Below are positions 37,174 through 46,057 of a stretch of 64,000 nucleotides of DNA, piece after piece (position 1 is the stretch's first letter; each line of letters starts with the position of its first letter). The stretch covers positions 62,001 through 126,000 of the forward strand of contig JAJYVD010000003.1 in the NCBI GenBank assembly GCA_021792185.1, written 5' to 3'. Below the pieces are notes generated by a model, which saw only the letters and a list, made by a program, of their open reading frames with translations, was not told the DNA's origin and made no database searches. The position numbers were made by a program, and so were the translations under genes. Source of the DNA: Nitrospirota bacterium. GTDB taxonomy: Bacteria; Nitrospirota; Thermodesulfovibrionia; Thermodesulfovibrionales; Dissulfurispiraceae.

Positions 37174-38247
37174 ATGCCTGCGGCTGTAAAAGACTATTAC
37201 CATATACTCGGCGTGAGCAAGGACGCGCCTCAGGATGATATCAAAAAGGCTTATAGAAAACTTGCGAGAAAATACCATCCTGATCTGAATCAGGGCGATA
37301 AAAGTTCCGAGGAAAAGTTCAAGGAGATAAACGAGGCTTACGCTGTTATAGGCGATCCGCAGAAACGCGCGGAATACGACAGGGCAGGCACCACATTCGA
37401 GCAGTTCGGCGGCTTTGAGGGATTCAGAGGCTTTGACTTCGGAGAGGCTTTCGACCTCGGCGATATATTCGGGGATGTATTCGGCACAAGGTTCGGAACG
37501 GAGCGTCATTATGCCCGCGGAGAGGATATTCTCATGGGCGTTGAACTCACCCTTGAGGATGCGTTCTCAGGGGTAACGAGGCCTATAACTGTTACGAGGA
37601 CAACGAATTGCGACGCGTGCGGAGGAAGCGGAGCCGAATCATGGCAGACCTGTCCTGCCTGCAAGGGAACCGGGCGAGTTCAAGCGGCAAAGGGTTTTTT
37701 CAAGATTGCCCAGACATGCCATGAATGCGGCGGCACAGGGAAAAAAATCACTTCGGTCTGCAAAAAATGCGGGGGAAGAGGAAAGATTGTTCATACAGAC
37801 ACTACAAAAGTGAAGATCCCGGCGGGGGTCGATCACGGCTCTATCGTAAAACTGCGCGGAATGGGTAACGCGGGCGCGGGCGGCGGGCCTGCCGGAGACC
37901 TGCACATCGAAATATCCATTAAGCCTCATCCTGTTTTTAAGAGGAAAGGGGATGACATCTACGTTCAGATACCTGTCACGTTCGGCGAAGCTGCCCTCGG
38001 AGCGAAAATAGAGGTTCCGGTTATCGACGGCACCGCTATGATGAAATTGCCTGCCGGAACACAGGGAGGGCAAAGGTTCAAGCTTTCGGGAAAAGGCTTT
38101 ATTTCTCCGAGGTCGAGACAGAGAGGGGACGAATACGTTGAGATAGAAATCGCAGTTCCAAAGGATGTGCCCGAAAAGGCAAAGGAAGCGATAAAAACCA
38201 TAGAATCTCTTTACAAGGAAGACCCGAGAAAAGGGATGGTGAGATAA
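37174..38247 (+). CDS. dnaJ: Chaperone DnaJ (type A, HspR-operon form)
   Basis: Hsp40 co-chaperone of DnaK. J domain at residues 6-72 with HPD (KYHPDLNQ), a short Gly/Phe region, a zinc centre with four CxxCxGxG-like motifs ([32 protein letters not shown], about residues 146-207) and the two C-terminal beta domains. 357 residues. It heads dnaJ-hspR-clpB; dnaK and grpE are not adjacent. AGAGGTG site upstream. Confidence 0.95.
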   Translation: MPAAVKDYYHILGVSKDAPQDDIKKAYRKLARKYHPDLNQGDKSSEEKFKEINEAYAVIGDPQKRAEYDRAGTTFEQFGGFEGFRGFDFGEAFDLGDIFGDVFGTRFGTERHYARGEDILMGVELTLEDAFSGVTRPITVTRTTNCDACGGSGAESWQTCPACKGTGRVQAAKGFFKIAQTCHECGGTGKKITSVCKKCGGRGKIVHTDTTKVKIPAGVDHGSIVKLRGMGNAGAGGGPAGDLHIEISIKPHPVFKRKGDDIYVQIPVTFGEAALGAKIEVPVIDGTAMMKLPAGTQGGQRFKLSGKGFISPRSRQRGDEYVEIEIAVPKDVPEKAKEAIKTIESLYKEDPRKGMVR

Positions 38248-38250
38248 ACG

Positions 38251-38604
38251 ATGCCGAGAAAGAAAGAAGATAAGAACAGGCCGTTATACATGATAAGCGT
38301 GGTATCCCGAATACTGGAGGTGCATCCGCAGACATTGAGGATGTACGAACGCGAAGGGTTTGTATCCCCTCACAGGATAAACCAGCAGCGTCTTTACTCT
38401 GAGGAGGACGTAGAACGGCTCAACCTTGTCATAAAGCTTACAAAGGAGATGGGAGTCAATAAAGCGGGCGTGGACATAATTTTGAGAATGAGAAACCGCA
38501 TGGAGGCGATGCAAGGCGAGATAAGGGAAATGATGCGGTTCATCGAGGACGATATACGCCGGGATTTTGAAGACAGGCTGAGAAGGATATTCAGCGAAGA
38601 TTAG
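38251..38604 (+). CDS. hspR: Heat-shock repressor HspR (MerR family)
   Basis: 117 residues. MerR-type winged helix-turn-helix at 12-80 ([30 protein letters not shown]) followed by a coiled-coil. HspR represses dnaK/clpB-type operons by binding HAIR sequences, usually with DnaK as co-repressor. It starts 3 bases after dnaJ and ends 10 bases before clpB, and a HAIR-like site lies in the operon promoter. Confidence 0.93.
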   Translation: MPRKKEDKNRPLYMISVVSRILEVHPQTLRMYEREGFVSPHRINQQRLYSEEDVERLNLVIKLTKEMGVNKAGVDIILRMRNRMEAMQGEIREMMRFIEDDIRRDFEDRLRRIFSED

Positions 38605-38614
38605 GAGGACCCAT

Positions 38615-41260
38615 ATGAGATTGGATAAATTGACCGTAAAAAGCCAGGAGGCGCTGCAGGAGGCGCAGAGGATTGCGGAAAATAAAGGAAACCAGCAGCT
38701 TGAAACAGAGCATCTGCTGTACGCGCTTCTTGAGGACGAAGAAGGCATAGCATATCAGATACTCAAGCGCCTCGGCGTGGACATAAGCGCATTAAAGGCG
38801 GATATAGACAAAGAAATCGAAAAATTCCCGAAGGTGTCCGGCGCGACCCCTCTCGGCCAAGTCTATATTGCTCCGAGGCTGAAGACTGTTCTGGAAAAAG
38901 CCTACGATGAGTCCGTGCATCTGACGGATGAGTTCATAAGCGTGGAGCATTTATTGCTCGCGATAATAAATACCTACGGCCCTTCTGCTGATATCCTGAA
39001 AAAGCACGGCGTTTCGGCTGATAACGCTTTGTCGGCAATGAGGGAAATCCGCGGCGTGCACCGCGTTACAGATCCCAATCCCGAAGAAAAATATCAGGCC
39101 ATTGCCAGGTACGCTAAAGACCTTACCGATCTGGCGAAAAAAGGAAAGCTCGATCCCGTTATAGGCAGGGATGAAGAGATCAGAAGGGTGATACATGTGC
39201 TTTCAAGGAGGACAAAAAACAACCCCGTCCTTATCGGAGACCCCGGAGTAGGAAAGACGGCAATAGCCGAAGGCCTTGCCCAGAGGATTGTTGCGGGAGA
39301 CGTTCCGGAAACGCTCAAGGATAAAAAATTAATATCCCTCGACATAGGAAGTCTTATTGCCGGTTCTAAATATAGGGGAGAGTTCGAAGAGAGGCTGAAG
39401 GCGGTCTTGAAAGAGATAGAACAGTCCGAAGGCAGGGTAATAACCTTTATAGACGAGCTTCACACACTTGTAGGGGCAGGGGCTGCGGAAGGGGCGGTCG
39501 ATGCTGCCAATATGCTGAAACCAGCGCTCGCGCGCGGGGAGCTCAGATGCATCGGCGCTACGACCATAGACGAATACAGAAAACACGTGGAAAAAGACCC
39601 GGCGCTCGAACGGAGATTTCAGCCGGTTTTGATAAAAGAGCCGTCCGTGGAGGACACCATCTCGATTTTAAGGGGACTTAAGGATAAATACGAGGTGCAT
39701 CACGGAGTAAAGATAAAGGACTCGGCGCTCATAGCCGCCGCAGTGCTTTCCCACAGGTACATAACCGAGAGGTTCCTGCCGGATAAGGCTATAGACCTTA
39801 TAGACGAATCTGCCGCGCGTCTCAGGATGGAGATAGACAGTATGCCGGTGGAACTGGATGAGATCGAAAGGAAGCTGAGGCAGTTCGAAATAGAAAAGCA
39901 GGCATTGATGAGGGATGACGGCTCATCCGACGCGCGGGAAAAACTCGGAAAACTGAATAAAGAAATGGCGGAACTTCAGTCAAAAAGGGACGTCCTAAGG
40001 GCGCAGTGGCTGAACGAAAAAGAGGCGATTCAAAAAATAAGGGATATAAAGGAGCAGATAGAAAAGACGAAGATAGAGTCTGAAATGGCTGAAAGGGAAG
40101 GAGACCTCGCAAAGGCGGCGGAACTTAGATACGGCCGGCTGCTTGAACTCCAGAGGGCGCTTGATGCTGAAAACGCAAAATTGATCGAGACACAGGCAAA
40201 AAGGAAAATGCTCAAAGAAGAGGTGGACGAAGAAGATATCGCGGAGGTTGTATCCAAATGGACGGGAGTTCCGGTATCTAAAATGCTCGAAACCGAGATA
40301 AAGAAACTGATAAGAATGGAAGACAGGCTCAAACAAAGGGTGGTGGGTCAGGATGAGGCGATAACAGCAGTGGCCGACGCGATCAGAAGGGCGAGGGCAG
40401 GCCTTCAGGATCCGAACAGGCCCATAGGCTCGTTCCTTTTCCTCGGACCCACAGGCGTGGGAAAGACAGAATTGGCAAAGGCCCTCGCGGAGTTCCTTTT
40501 CGACGACGAGGCCGCGATGATAAGAATCGACATGTCCGAGTATCAGGAGCGGCATACGGTATCGAGACTTGTAGGAGCGCCTCCGGGCTATGTTGGCTAT
40601 GAAGAGGGAGGGCAGCTCACGGAAGCGGTGAGGAGAAGGCCGTATTCGGTAATTCTCTTCGATGAAGTGGAAAAGGCGCATCAAGAGGTGTTCAATATAC
40701 TGCTCCAACTCCTCGACGACGGCAGACTGACGGACGGACACGGCCGAACCGTAGACTTCAGGAATGCCGTGGTCATTATGACATCGAATATCGGCAGTTC
40801 TCATATACAGGAAATCCTCGAAGAGAGGTCTAAAAGGCCTGTCGCGCACTGGGGTGATGATAACGAAAAAGAGATGAAGCATAAGGTGATGGAAGACCTG
40901 AAGGCATTTTTCAGGCCGGAGTTCCTGAACAGGATAGACGAGACCATTATATTCAACTCGCTGAGCGAGAAACTCCTTAAGCAGATAGTCGAGATTCAGG
41001 CTAATAGGATGAAGAAATATCTCCATGAAAAGAAGATAGATATCGCGCTTACCGAAAACGCAAAGGAGTTCATTGCAAAGACCGGATACGACCCGGTCTA
41101 CGGCGCGCGCCCCTTAAAACGGGCTTTGCAGAAGGAGATACTTAATCCGCTCGCCTTGAAACTTCTTGACGGTACATTCAAGGAAGGCGATGTAGTGGAA
41201 GTGGATTATGAAGACGGCAAGGTAGTATTCGACAGGCTCGCGGTTGCCGAAGTTGTTTAA
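38615..41260 (+). CDS. clpB: ATP-dependent disaggregase ClpB
   Basis: Hexameric AAA+ disaggregase, 881 residues. N-terminal Clp repeats, nucleotide-binding domain 1 with GDPGVGKTA near 206, the ClpB-specific coiled-coil middle domain (about 410-520), and domain 2 with GPTGVGKTE near 612 and the sensor-2 GARPLKR motif. The middle domain separates it from ClpA and ClpC. Strong AGGAGG site. Works with DnaK/DnaJ to rescue aggregates. Confidence 0.97.
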   Translation: MRLDKLTVKSQEALQEAQRIAENKGNQQLETEHLLYALLEDEEGIAYQILKRLGVDISALKADIDKEIEKFPKVSGATPLGQVYIAPRLKTVLEKAYDESVHLTDEFISVEHLLLAIINTYGPSADILKKHGVSADNALSAMREIRGVHRVTDPNPEEKYQAIARYAKDLTDLAKKGKLDPVIGRDEEIRRVIHVLSRRTKNNPVLIGDPGVGKTAIAEGLAQRIVAGDVPETLKDKKLISLDIGSLIAGSKYRGEFEERLKAVLKEIEQSEGRVITFIDELHTLVGAGAAEGAVDAANMLKPALARGELRCIGATTIDEYRKHVEKDPALERRFQPVLIKEPSVEDTISILRGLKDKYEVHHGVKIKDSALIAAAVLSHRYITERFLPDKAIDLIDESAARLRMEIDSMPVELDEIERKLRQFEIEKQALMRDDGSSDAREKLGKLNKEMAELQSKRDVLRAQWLNEKEAIQKIRDIKEQIEKTKIESEMAEREGDLAKAAELRYGRLLELQRALDAENAKLIETQAKRKMLKEEVDEEDIAEVVSKWTGVPVSKMLETEIKKLIRMEDRLKQRVVGQDEAITAVADAIRRARAGLQDPNRPIGSFLFLGPTGVGKTELAKALAEFLFDDEAAMIRIDMSEYQERHTVSRLVGAPPGYVGYEEGGQLTEAVRRRPYSVILFDEVEKAHQEVFNILLQLLDDGRLTDGHGRTVDFRNAVVIMTSNIGSSHIQEILEERSKRPVAHWGDDNEKEMKHKVMEDLKAFFRPEFLNRIDETIIFNSLSEKLLKQIVEIQANRMKKYLHEKKIDIALTENAKEFIAKTGYDPVYGARPLKRALQKEILNPLALKLLDGTFKEGDVVEVDYEDGKVVFDRLAVAEVV

Positions 41261-41266
41261 TAAGGG

Positions 41267-41343
41267 TCTTTGACCCAATAAAAATTGCGTTATAGGGTTA
41301 TAGAGTTATAGCGTTTATCGATTATTTTTTTACACTATAACGC
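41267..41343 (+). repeat. Hairpin and inverted GTTATAG repeats between clpB and hsp20
   Basis: GGGTC-TTT-GACCC (41267-41279) is a small hairpin just after clpB. Then GTTATAG-type heptamers recur (41289, 41297, 41306) and GCGTTATAG (41287-41295) is the exact inverse of CTATAACGC (41335-41343), enclosing an AT-rich loop with a run of seven Ts. It could be a partial terminator or an RNA structure controlling hsp20, whose ribosome site follows directly. Confidence 0.45.
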
Positions 41344-41361
41344 TAAATTAGGAGGTTGGCT

Positions 41362-41820
41362 ATGTCAATAGTAAAGTGGAGTCCTTTAAAAGAGCTTGAG
41401 GAGATGAGAAAAGACATGGACAGGCTCTTTGATGAGTTCTTCTCCCCTGTCACCAGAAGGAGAAGGGGATGGCTGAAACCGGAGATGGGAGTAATAGTCC
41501 CTAATATCGAGATGTACGACAGAAAAAACGAGATTGTGCTGAAGGCCGAGCTTCCTGGAGTTTCCAAGGAAGATATAGACCTCACAATAACCAAGGATTC
41601 GCTCACATTAAAAGGCGAGATCAAAAAAGAGGAAGAGATCAAGGAAGAAGATTATTACGCGTCGGAGAGAAGCTACGGGAGCTTTACAAGGACCATCGCT
41701 CTCCCTGCGGAGGTCGACAGCGAAAAGTCAAAGGCATCCTTCAAAAACGGCGTGCTCGAGATAGTGCTTCCGAAGAGGGAAGAAGCGAAACCCAAGGAGA
41801 TAAAGATAGAGGTATCGTAA
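41362..41820 (+). CDS. Small heat-shock protein (Hsp20/alpha-crystallin family)
   Basis: 152 residues from ATG 41362, set by AGGAGG 6 bases upstream. The alpha-crystallin domain runs from about 45 to 140 with VLKAELPGVSKEDIDLTI, the SYGSFTRTIALP segment and the GVLEIVLPK (GxLxxxxPK) motif. An ATP-independent holdase. It follows clpB by 101 bases and probably belongs to the same heat-shock regulon. Confidence 0.95.
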   Translation: MSIVKWSPLKELEEMRKDMDRLFDEFFSPVTRRRRGWLKPEMGVIVPNIEMYDRKNEIVLKAELPGVSKEDIDLTITKDSLTLKGEIKKEEEIKEEDYYASERSYGSFTRTIALPAEVDSEKSKASFKNGVLEIVLPKREEAKPKEIKIEVS

Positions 41821-41823
41821 GAA

Positions 41824-41856
41824 AAACTTGGGCGGGATAAAATCCCGCCCAAGTTT
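41824..41856 (+). terminator. Hairpin terminator after hsp20
   Basis: AAACTTGGGCGGGA (41824-41837) pairs perfectly with TCCCGCCCAAGTTT (41843-41856), loop TAAAA: a 14-bp stem starting 4 bases after the stop. The 3' arm ends in TTT and runs into the -35 of the tRNA promoter. Confidence 0.8.
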
Positions 41857-41884
41857 GACAACTCCACAAATTTTCTGATTTAAT
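41855..41884 (+). promoter_or_regulatory. Promoter of tRNA-Asn
   Basis: TTGACA at 41855-41860, 18-base spacer, TTTAAT at 41879-41884. The predicted start is within a few bases of the tRNA 5' end at 41893. Confidence 0.55.
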
Positions 41885-41892
41885 ATTAGGAT

Positions 41893-41965
41893 TCCCGGGT
41901 AGCTCAGCCGGCAGAGCAGGTGGCTGTTAACCACCCTGTCGGGGGTTCGAATCCCTCCCCGGGAG
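41893..41965 (+). tRNA. tRNA-Asn (anticodon GTT)
   Basis: Complete cloverleaf: acceptor TCCCGGG (41893-41899) pairs with CCCGGGA (41958-41964), discriminator G, D-arm AGCTCAGCCGGCAGAGCA, anticodon loop CTGTTAA giving GTT, and T-loop GGTTCGAATCC. CCA is not encoded; the sequence continues GTTTTTTATTT, so a T-run directly follows. The 23 bases from 41943 are repeated at 47644-47666, where CCA does follow: the gene is the attachment site of an integrated element and its 3' end comes from that element. Confidence 0.96.
41943..41965 (+). repeat. Left attachment repeat (within tRNA-Asn)
   Basis: The 23 bases GGGTTCGAATCC...CCCGGGAG of the tRNA T-arm and acceptor stem are identical to 47644-47666. 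Crossover somewhere within these bases restored an intact tRNA on integration. Confidence 0.88.
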
Positions 41966-42018
41966 TTTTTTATTTGTTTATATTCCAAGAAGTTATCTGA
42001 ATATCAGGCAAAAAATCT

Positions 42019-42117
42019 CCGTCATCAAACCGTCATCAAGTCCTGCCCTGCCCGCTTAGTCCTCTTTTCGAGCGGTAGTATAGTAACACCGCTCGAAGGT
42101 TCTATGGGTAGAACCTT
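42019..42117 (+). repeat. Tandem 11-mer and two abutting hairpins upstream of rep (candidate replication origin)
   Basis: CCGTCATCAAA/CCGTCATCAAG is tandem at 42019-42040. TTCGAGCGGT (42067-42076) pairs exactly with ACCGCTCGAA (42088-42097), and AAGGTTCTA (42096-42104) pairs exactly with TAGAACCTT (42109-42117), loop TGGG; the two hairpins share two bases. They lie 23 bases before rep. Rolling-circle origins of gene II-type Rep proteins are hairpin clusters, so this is a candidate nick site or a rep control region. Confidence 0.5.
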
Positions 42118-42140
42118 TGCTATCTCGATAGGGTCAAGCT

Positions 42141-43274
42141 ATGATTGATACTATCGGGTGCATTGCCCCTATCTCTGAGGACTTATTTAATTATTTACAA
42201 GATAATTCTTTATACACTTCCCGGATTGATAAACGCAGTGGCGGCATTGAATTTGAACGCAGCAATCTTGATACTCCCATGTCCTATGGTTACAAGGTAG
42301 GGTTTAACCTTTCAGATAAAAAGTGGATTTATGATCCAACCATAAAAAAGACTGTCAAAGAATCCGGATTCCATCACCTTCGCCTTGAATTTTCCGCTCC
42401 TAAAATTCTTTATGGACACAATCTTGAAAGCATAGATTTCGATAAGGCTTTAGAGACTTGCATGTTAGTCAGACAGGCTTTTCAAAGGCTGTATAACTGT
42501 AAAATTCCACAAATAGCGCATTGGTTCTGCTACCGGCTTGATATTTGCGCTAATTTTATACTGAACGATGAGCAGGAGGTGATAAACTACATACGCCATT
42601 TACAAAACATGGAATATCCGAGAAGAAACGCAATAATTTATAAGGATGAAACCATTTTCTTTCCAAGCCGTGTTAATCCCTTTAAAATTTATGTAAAAGG
42701 GAAGGAATTTAAAACACATGACATGAAGAAATTTTTAAATAGAGCAGAGGCTTCAAGTCTGCATGAATTTGCAAAAAGGATTATCAGGCTTGAGGTCGAA
42801 CTTAGAGGAAGATTAAACTATATTTTCGATGAGCATGTTAAAAAGGATATGACAAATATTGAGCAATTAGAATTAGCTCAATGGTCGGGTAATATGAAAC
42901 TGTTGGATATAAAACATTATGTAGATTTAAAATATGAGATGGAGCGTGTAAAGGAAATGTTTATGAACGGCAAAGAAACAAAATTCATGGAGAGTGCGGA
43001 TGTAAAGAAAGTTTTGCGATCAGCCTACTCTATAGAACAAGCAGACAGTTTTTACGGCGTCTATATGTTTATTGTTACGCAAGGAATGAAACAGGCAAGA
43101 AAAGAGTATTCTAAAAATAAGTTAAGCAGAGCTAAAAAGGCGTTCAGAGAATGTGGAATATCCTTTGTCTCTGATGTTTTAAGACTCGCGAATGTGAATC
43201 GCGGATTCCCCGATGATTTCACATTAGAGCTATCACCCGACAATAAATATTATCAGGTTCCGATTGCGGCTTGA
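42141..43274 (+). CDS. Phage/plasmid replication protein, gene II/X (CRI) family
   Basis: 377 residues resembling the rolling-circle initiators of filamentous phages and related plasmids. Visible family traits are PKILYGHNLESIDFDKAL (the K-LYG-N-x-E segment) and HWFCYRLDICANFIL, the strand corresponding to the R-x-D core, followed by a phage X-type C-terminal region. Active tyrosines cannot be fixed by eye. It would nick one strand at an origin in the element. No single-strand-binding or coat protein gene accompanies it. Recognised from memory of the family; sequence identity looks low. Confidence 0.7.
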   Translation: MIDTIGCIAPISEDLFNYLQDNSLYTSRIDKRSGGIEFERSNLDTPMSYGYKVGFNLSDKKWIYDPTIKKTVKESGFHHLRLEFSAPKILYGHNLESIDFDKALETCMLVRQAFQRLYNCKIPQIAHWFCYRLDICANFILNDEQEVINYIRHLQNMEYPRRNAIIYKDETIFFPSRVNPFKIYVKGKEFKTHDMKKFLNRAEASSLHEFAKRIIRLEVELRGRLNYIFDEHVKKDMTNIEQLELAQWSGNMKLLDIKHYVDLKYEMERVKEMFMNGKETKFMESADVKKVLRSAYSIEQADSFYGVYMFIVTQGMKQARKEYSKNKLSRAKKAFRECGISFVSDVLRLANVNRGFPDDFTLELSPDNKYYQVPIAA

Positions 43275-43511
43275 TGCTATCCGTTTAAACAAGCTCCATA
43301 ACCCGGCAATGCGCATCGGATTCGTAGTCCGCTGTTCACAGCCAATTCATAGAGCACATCCGTAAGAACAAGCTCTGCAACAGGAAGGCATCTATATCAA
43401 CCTCAATCAAGCCTCAAAACGGCATAATAATTTAGGATTGTGTTCCTGCCTTATGTGGTATAAAAGAAAATGACCAGACGCTATGTTGGTATGCTATAAT
43501 CATGTAATTCT

Positions 43512-44387
43512 ATGAAAGTATCAGAAAAGAAACTCCTCCATATAGGCTACAACAGGACTTGTAACTGCAAGCCTACTAATATTAATTGCATGTCCCCAAA
43601 GGATTGGCTTAAAAGCCAACTGGGAGTATGGCAGTTCAATTATGAAAAAAGGGATATTAGAGACAAGCAAGCACATCCTGCAACCTTTCCTATCTCATTA
43701 GCAAAAAAAATTATTGAGCTTTTTACCCATGAAGGAGAGCTTGTTCTTGATCCATTTGTTGGAAGCGGAACAACTCTTGTTGCTGCACACGATAGCAACA
43801 GAAATGCAGTAGGCTTCGATTTGCAAGAAAAATATATTGAACTTTCAAGATCAAGGTTATCTAATGGTGTTTTTTTTAACACCTCATCGCAAATTGCAGT
43901 TCAAGACGATGCAAGAAATATTCATCAATATTTTGAAGACGAGACTATAAGCCTAATTTGGACATCCCCGCCTTACGCCAATCTTTTAAATAGAGAAAGA
44001 AAAAACAAATCGAGACGATTCAGAAATAATGAACAGCTTGGGAAAATAGAGCAGTATTCTCAAGACGAACGAGATTTAGGAACTATGTCGCTTGATGAAT
44101 ATACCCGAGTAATGGGCGACATTTATGAATCACTATTGCCATTGCTAAAGCCTAAAGGTCATTGTGTTATAAATGTTCCCGATATGTGGTGGGAAAACCA
44201 AAGGATTACCATTCATGTTTCTTTAATTCAGGAGTTAAGGGCGAGAGGTTATGAACTGCGAAATATAATTATCTGGGATAGGACAAATCTTGTAAACCGA
44301 ATCGGAATATTCGGTTGGCCCAGTAACTACATAACAATGGGCGTTACCTTTGAGTATTTACTCGACTTCTGGAGGCCGCCGAAGTGA
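43512..44387 (+). CDS. Type II DNA methyltransferase (N4-cytosine-type)
   Basis: 291 residues. HPATFPISLAKKIIELF with LDPFVGSGTT near residues 79-88 is motif X plus AdoMet motif I; TSPPYANLL near 155 is catalytic motif IV of the SPPY type seen in N4-cytosine enzymes. Motif I comes before motif IV, a permutation relative to the common beta class. TATAAT at 43495-43500 lies 11 bases before the start. The stop overlaps the endonuclease start as GTGA, so the two form a type II R-M pair; it should protect the site cut by the partner. Confidence 0.88.
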   Translation: MKVSEKKLLHIGYNRTCNCKPTNINCMSPKDWLKSQLGVWQFNYEKRDIRDKQAHPATFPISLAKKIIELFTHEGELVLDPFVGSGTTLVAAHDSNRNAVGFDLQEKYIELSRSRLSNGVFFNTSSQIAVQDDARNIHQYFEDETISLIWTSPPYANLLNRERKNKSRRFRNNEQLGKIEQYSQDERDLGTMSLDEYTRVMGDIYESLLPLLKPKGHCVINVPDMWWENQRITIHVSLIQELRARGYELRNIIIWDRTNLVNRIGIFGWPSNYITMGVTFEYLLDFWRPPK

Positions 44388-45169
44388 AAACATACACAAA
44401 AGAAGAATTAATTCAGGAACTGATAAAAATCAAGGAGAAAGGCTGGATTAAGAATGCGCGGCATGGAAACGCTGGCGGAGTAGGTAATACATTAGAAGAT
44501 TTACTCGGTATTCAAGAGAATAACCTGCCGATACCAAATGCTGCCGAATGGGAGTTAAAATGCCAAAGGCTTAATACCACATCTTTAACGACTTTATTTC
44601 ATATGGAGCCTTCACCGAGAGCATTAAAATTTGTTCCGCAGATATTGCTCCCTAAATATGGTTGGTCTCATCAAGAAGCAGGCACAAAATATCAAGATAC
44701 AGAAATGAGTTTTCGGCAAACGATTCATGGACAGTCTCGAAGCGATAGGGGTTTTATGGTCATAATCAATCGGGCAGAGAAAAAAGTCCTGATATCATTT
44801 GACGCTAACTCTGTTTCAGAAAAACATTCTGCGTGGCTGCAATCAGTTGATAAACGGATAGGTTTAGGTGAACTAACTCCTCAGCCATATTGGGGATTCG
44901 ATGATTTATTTCATAAAGCAGGAACAAAGCTTTTAAATTGTTTCTATGTTCAAGCGCAAGTGAAACATGAAGGCGGTTATGAATATTTCAGCTATGAAAA
45001 AATCATGATGTTGCAAAATCTGAGTTTAGAAAAATTTCTTGAGGCCGTAGAATCTGCTGCTGTCTTGGTAGATTTTGACGCGAGAACCGGACATAATCAC
45101 GGCACAAAATTCAGGCTTAGACAAGACAAATTGCCGTCCCTCTACGAACGAGTAACAATCATCTCATGA
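44384..45169 (+). CDS. MvaI/BcnI-family type II restriction endonuclease
   Basis: 261 residues with the family start GNAGGVGNTLEDLLGIQENN and the catalytic core AAEWELKCQR (Glu-x-Lys). MvaI and BcnI act as monomers that nick each strand of CCWGG or CCSGG sites, so a similar interrupted CC-N-GG target is likely but not proven. The GTG start is coupled to the methyltransferase (GTGA overlap), which lets protection precede cutting. Appears full length and intact. Confidence 0.85.
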   Translation: MKTYTKEELIQELIKIKEKGWIKNARHGNAGGVGNTLEDLLGIQENNLPIPNAAEWELKCQRLNTTSLTTLFHMEPSPRALKFVPQILLPKYGWSHQEAGTKYQDTEMSFRQTIHGQSRSDRGFMVIINRAEKKVLISFDANSVSEKHSAWLQSVDKRIGLGELTPQPYWGFDDLFHKAGTKLLNCFYVQAQVKHEGGYEYFSYEKIMMLQNLSLEKFLEAVESAAVLVDFDARTGHNHGTKFRLRQDKLPSLYERVTIIS

Positions 45170-45189
45170 TCAGACAAAAAATATAAAAT

Positions 45190-45213
45190 AGCATCGCTGG
45201 TGCTCATTTTTTT
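45190..45213 (+). terminator. Intrinsic terminator of the R-M operon
   Basis: AGCATC (45190-45195) pairs with GGTGCT (45199-45204, one T-G pair) around GCT, followed by CA and seven Ts (45207-45213). It lies 20 bases after the endonuclease stop. Confidence 0.65.
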
Positions 45214-45267
45214 CATTCGTTAGGATTAACTCAGTCGTTATACCTCATCGTTCCTTTCAAAAGCGTG

Positions 45268-45571
45268 CAAATACTTTGCATAGTCGATTTTCACAAATAA
45301 ACCCGGAAATCCAAAATTGATCTATGCAATGTATTTGATAGCGGATACGGAGATTCAGCCCGTCAATTTACTATGCCGCTGTGTCCCTCGATGCTAAATA
45401 TAGAAGCGGCTTTGTAAATTGACACCATAGTTTATTTTCAATATCTTCGACATAGGCCATTATTGCAATAGAAATAACTCTTATTAGGCTTAATAGCTGC
45501 CCTGCCTGAGTGTGTGCGACCGACGGGGAAAGCACATACTCAGGCAGGGCGCTCCGGTAGGGCGCTCCGGG
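45268..45571 (+). repeat. Structured non-coding region of the element (nested inverted repeats)
   Basis: The 444 bases between the endonuclease and the next gene hold no ORF but three stem structures: CAAATACTTTGCATAG (45268-45283) with its inverse at 45322-45337 (15 of 16); GTCAATTTAC (45362-45371) with GTAAATTGAC (45414-45423), enclosing GCCGCT/AGCGGC (45375-45380, 45405-45410); and a 19-bp stem with one G-T pair, 45499-45517 with 45532-45550. GGGCGCTCCGG then occurs twice (45548-45558, 45561-45571). This looks like an origin, a packaging-like signal or a structured RNA. Confidence 0.65.
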
Positions 45572-45577
45572 GGGGGC

Positions 45578-45606
45578 TTGACTTTTATTTTTAGTGGTTA
45601 TATAAT
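45578..45606 (+). promoter_or_regulatory. Near-consensus sigma-70-type promoter, leaderless
   Basis: TTGACT (45578-45583), 17-base spacer, TATAAT (45601-45606). The start of transcription would fall at about 45612-45614, on the ATG of the next gene, which has no ribosome site. Confidence 0.65.
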
Positions 45607-45613
45607 GGCTATT

Positions 45614-46042
45614 ATGAAAAGGATAAAAGAGCAGAAAACGAAAAAAGAGCAGAAACTAAAGCAGATAAAATCTTTCAGCACCGATGGCAAGCTATACGAT
45701 TGGCTTGTTAATAAAATCAAGGAGTCCGGGAGCGATATAAGCATATCAGAATTGATTAGCGATTATTTGGCTTATCTGTATTATGAATTGAAAAGTATTC
45801 TTGATTACTATGATAGAGAAAAAATCGTTGTCGATCTGCCTTGGGTTATAAATAAGATTATCAATGATTCTAAATTTTTCCCTCCAAAACTTGATGTTTT
45901 ATACGCTGACCCTGATATGAAAAAATGGCTTGAAAACGATATCCACAATAAAGCTATGGAGATTTTGGAAGCCTACCAGAATGAACAAAAGTTAATAATG
46001 GAGAATATCAAGGAGAGACAATCTCGGAGATTAAAAAAATAG
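45614..46042 (+). CDS. Hypothetical element protein, Lys-rich
   Basis: 142 residues from ATG 45614 (MKRIKEQKTKKEQK); an ATG at 45605 overlaps the -10 box of the promoter and the frame reaches further upstream through the hairpin, both unlikely. The N-terminus is very basic, followed by a probable helical body (DGKLYDWLVNKIKESGSDISISELISDYLAYLYYELKSIL) and a charged helical C-terminus. ISISELISDYLAYLY might be a small DNA-binding helix pair. Not recognised. Possibly a regulator or DNA-binding protein of the element. Confidence 0.6.
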   Translation: MKRIKEQKTKKEQKLKQIKSFSTDGKLYDWLVNKIKESGSDISISELISDYLAYLYYELKSILDYYDREKIVVDLPWVINKIINDSKFFPPKLDVLYADPDMKKWLENDIHNKAMEILEAYQNEQKLIMENIKERQSRRLKK

Positions 46043-46057
46043 AATCAACTGGTAAAA

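Noticed and set aside
39995-41026. 343-codon minus-strand frame opposite clpB
   Set aside because: Long by chance because of codon bias; clpB is complete on the plus strand.
41287-41313. GTTATAG repeats considered as a CRISPR-like array
   Set aside because: Only three 7-base units with no spacers of constant length; no cas genes in the window.
45512-45604. Upstream extension of the element ORF that starts at 45614
   Set aside because: It would run through a 19-bp hairpin, a tandem repeat and a near-consensus promoter.
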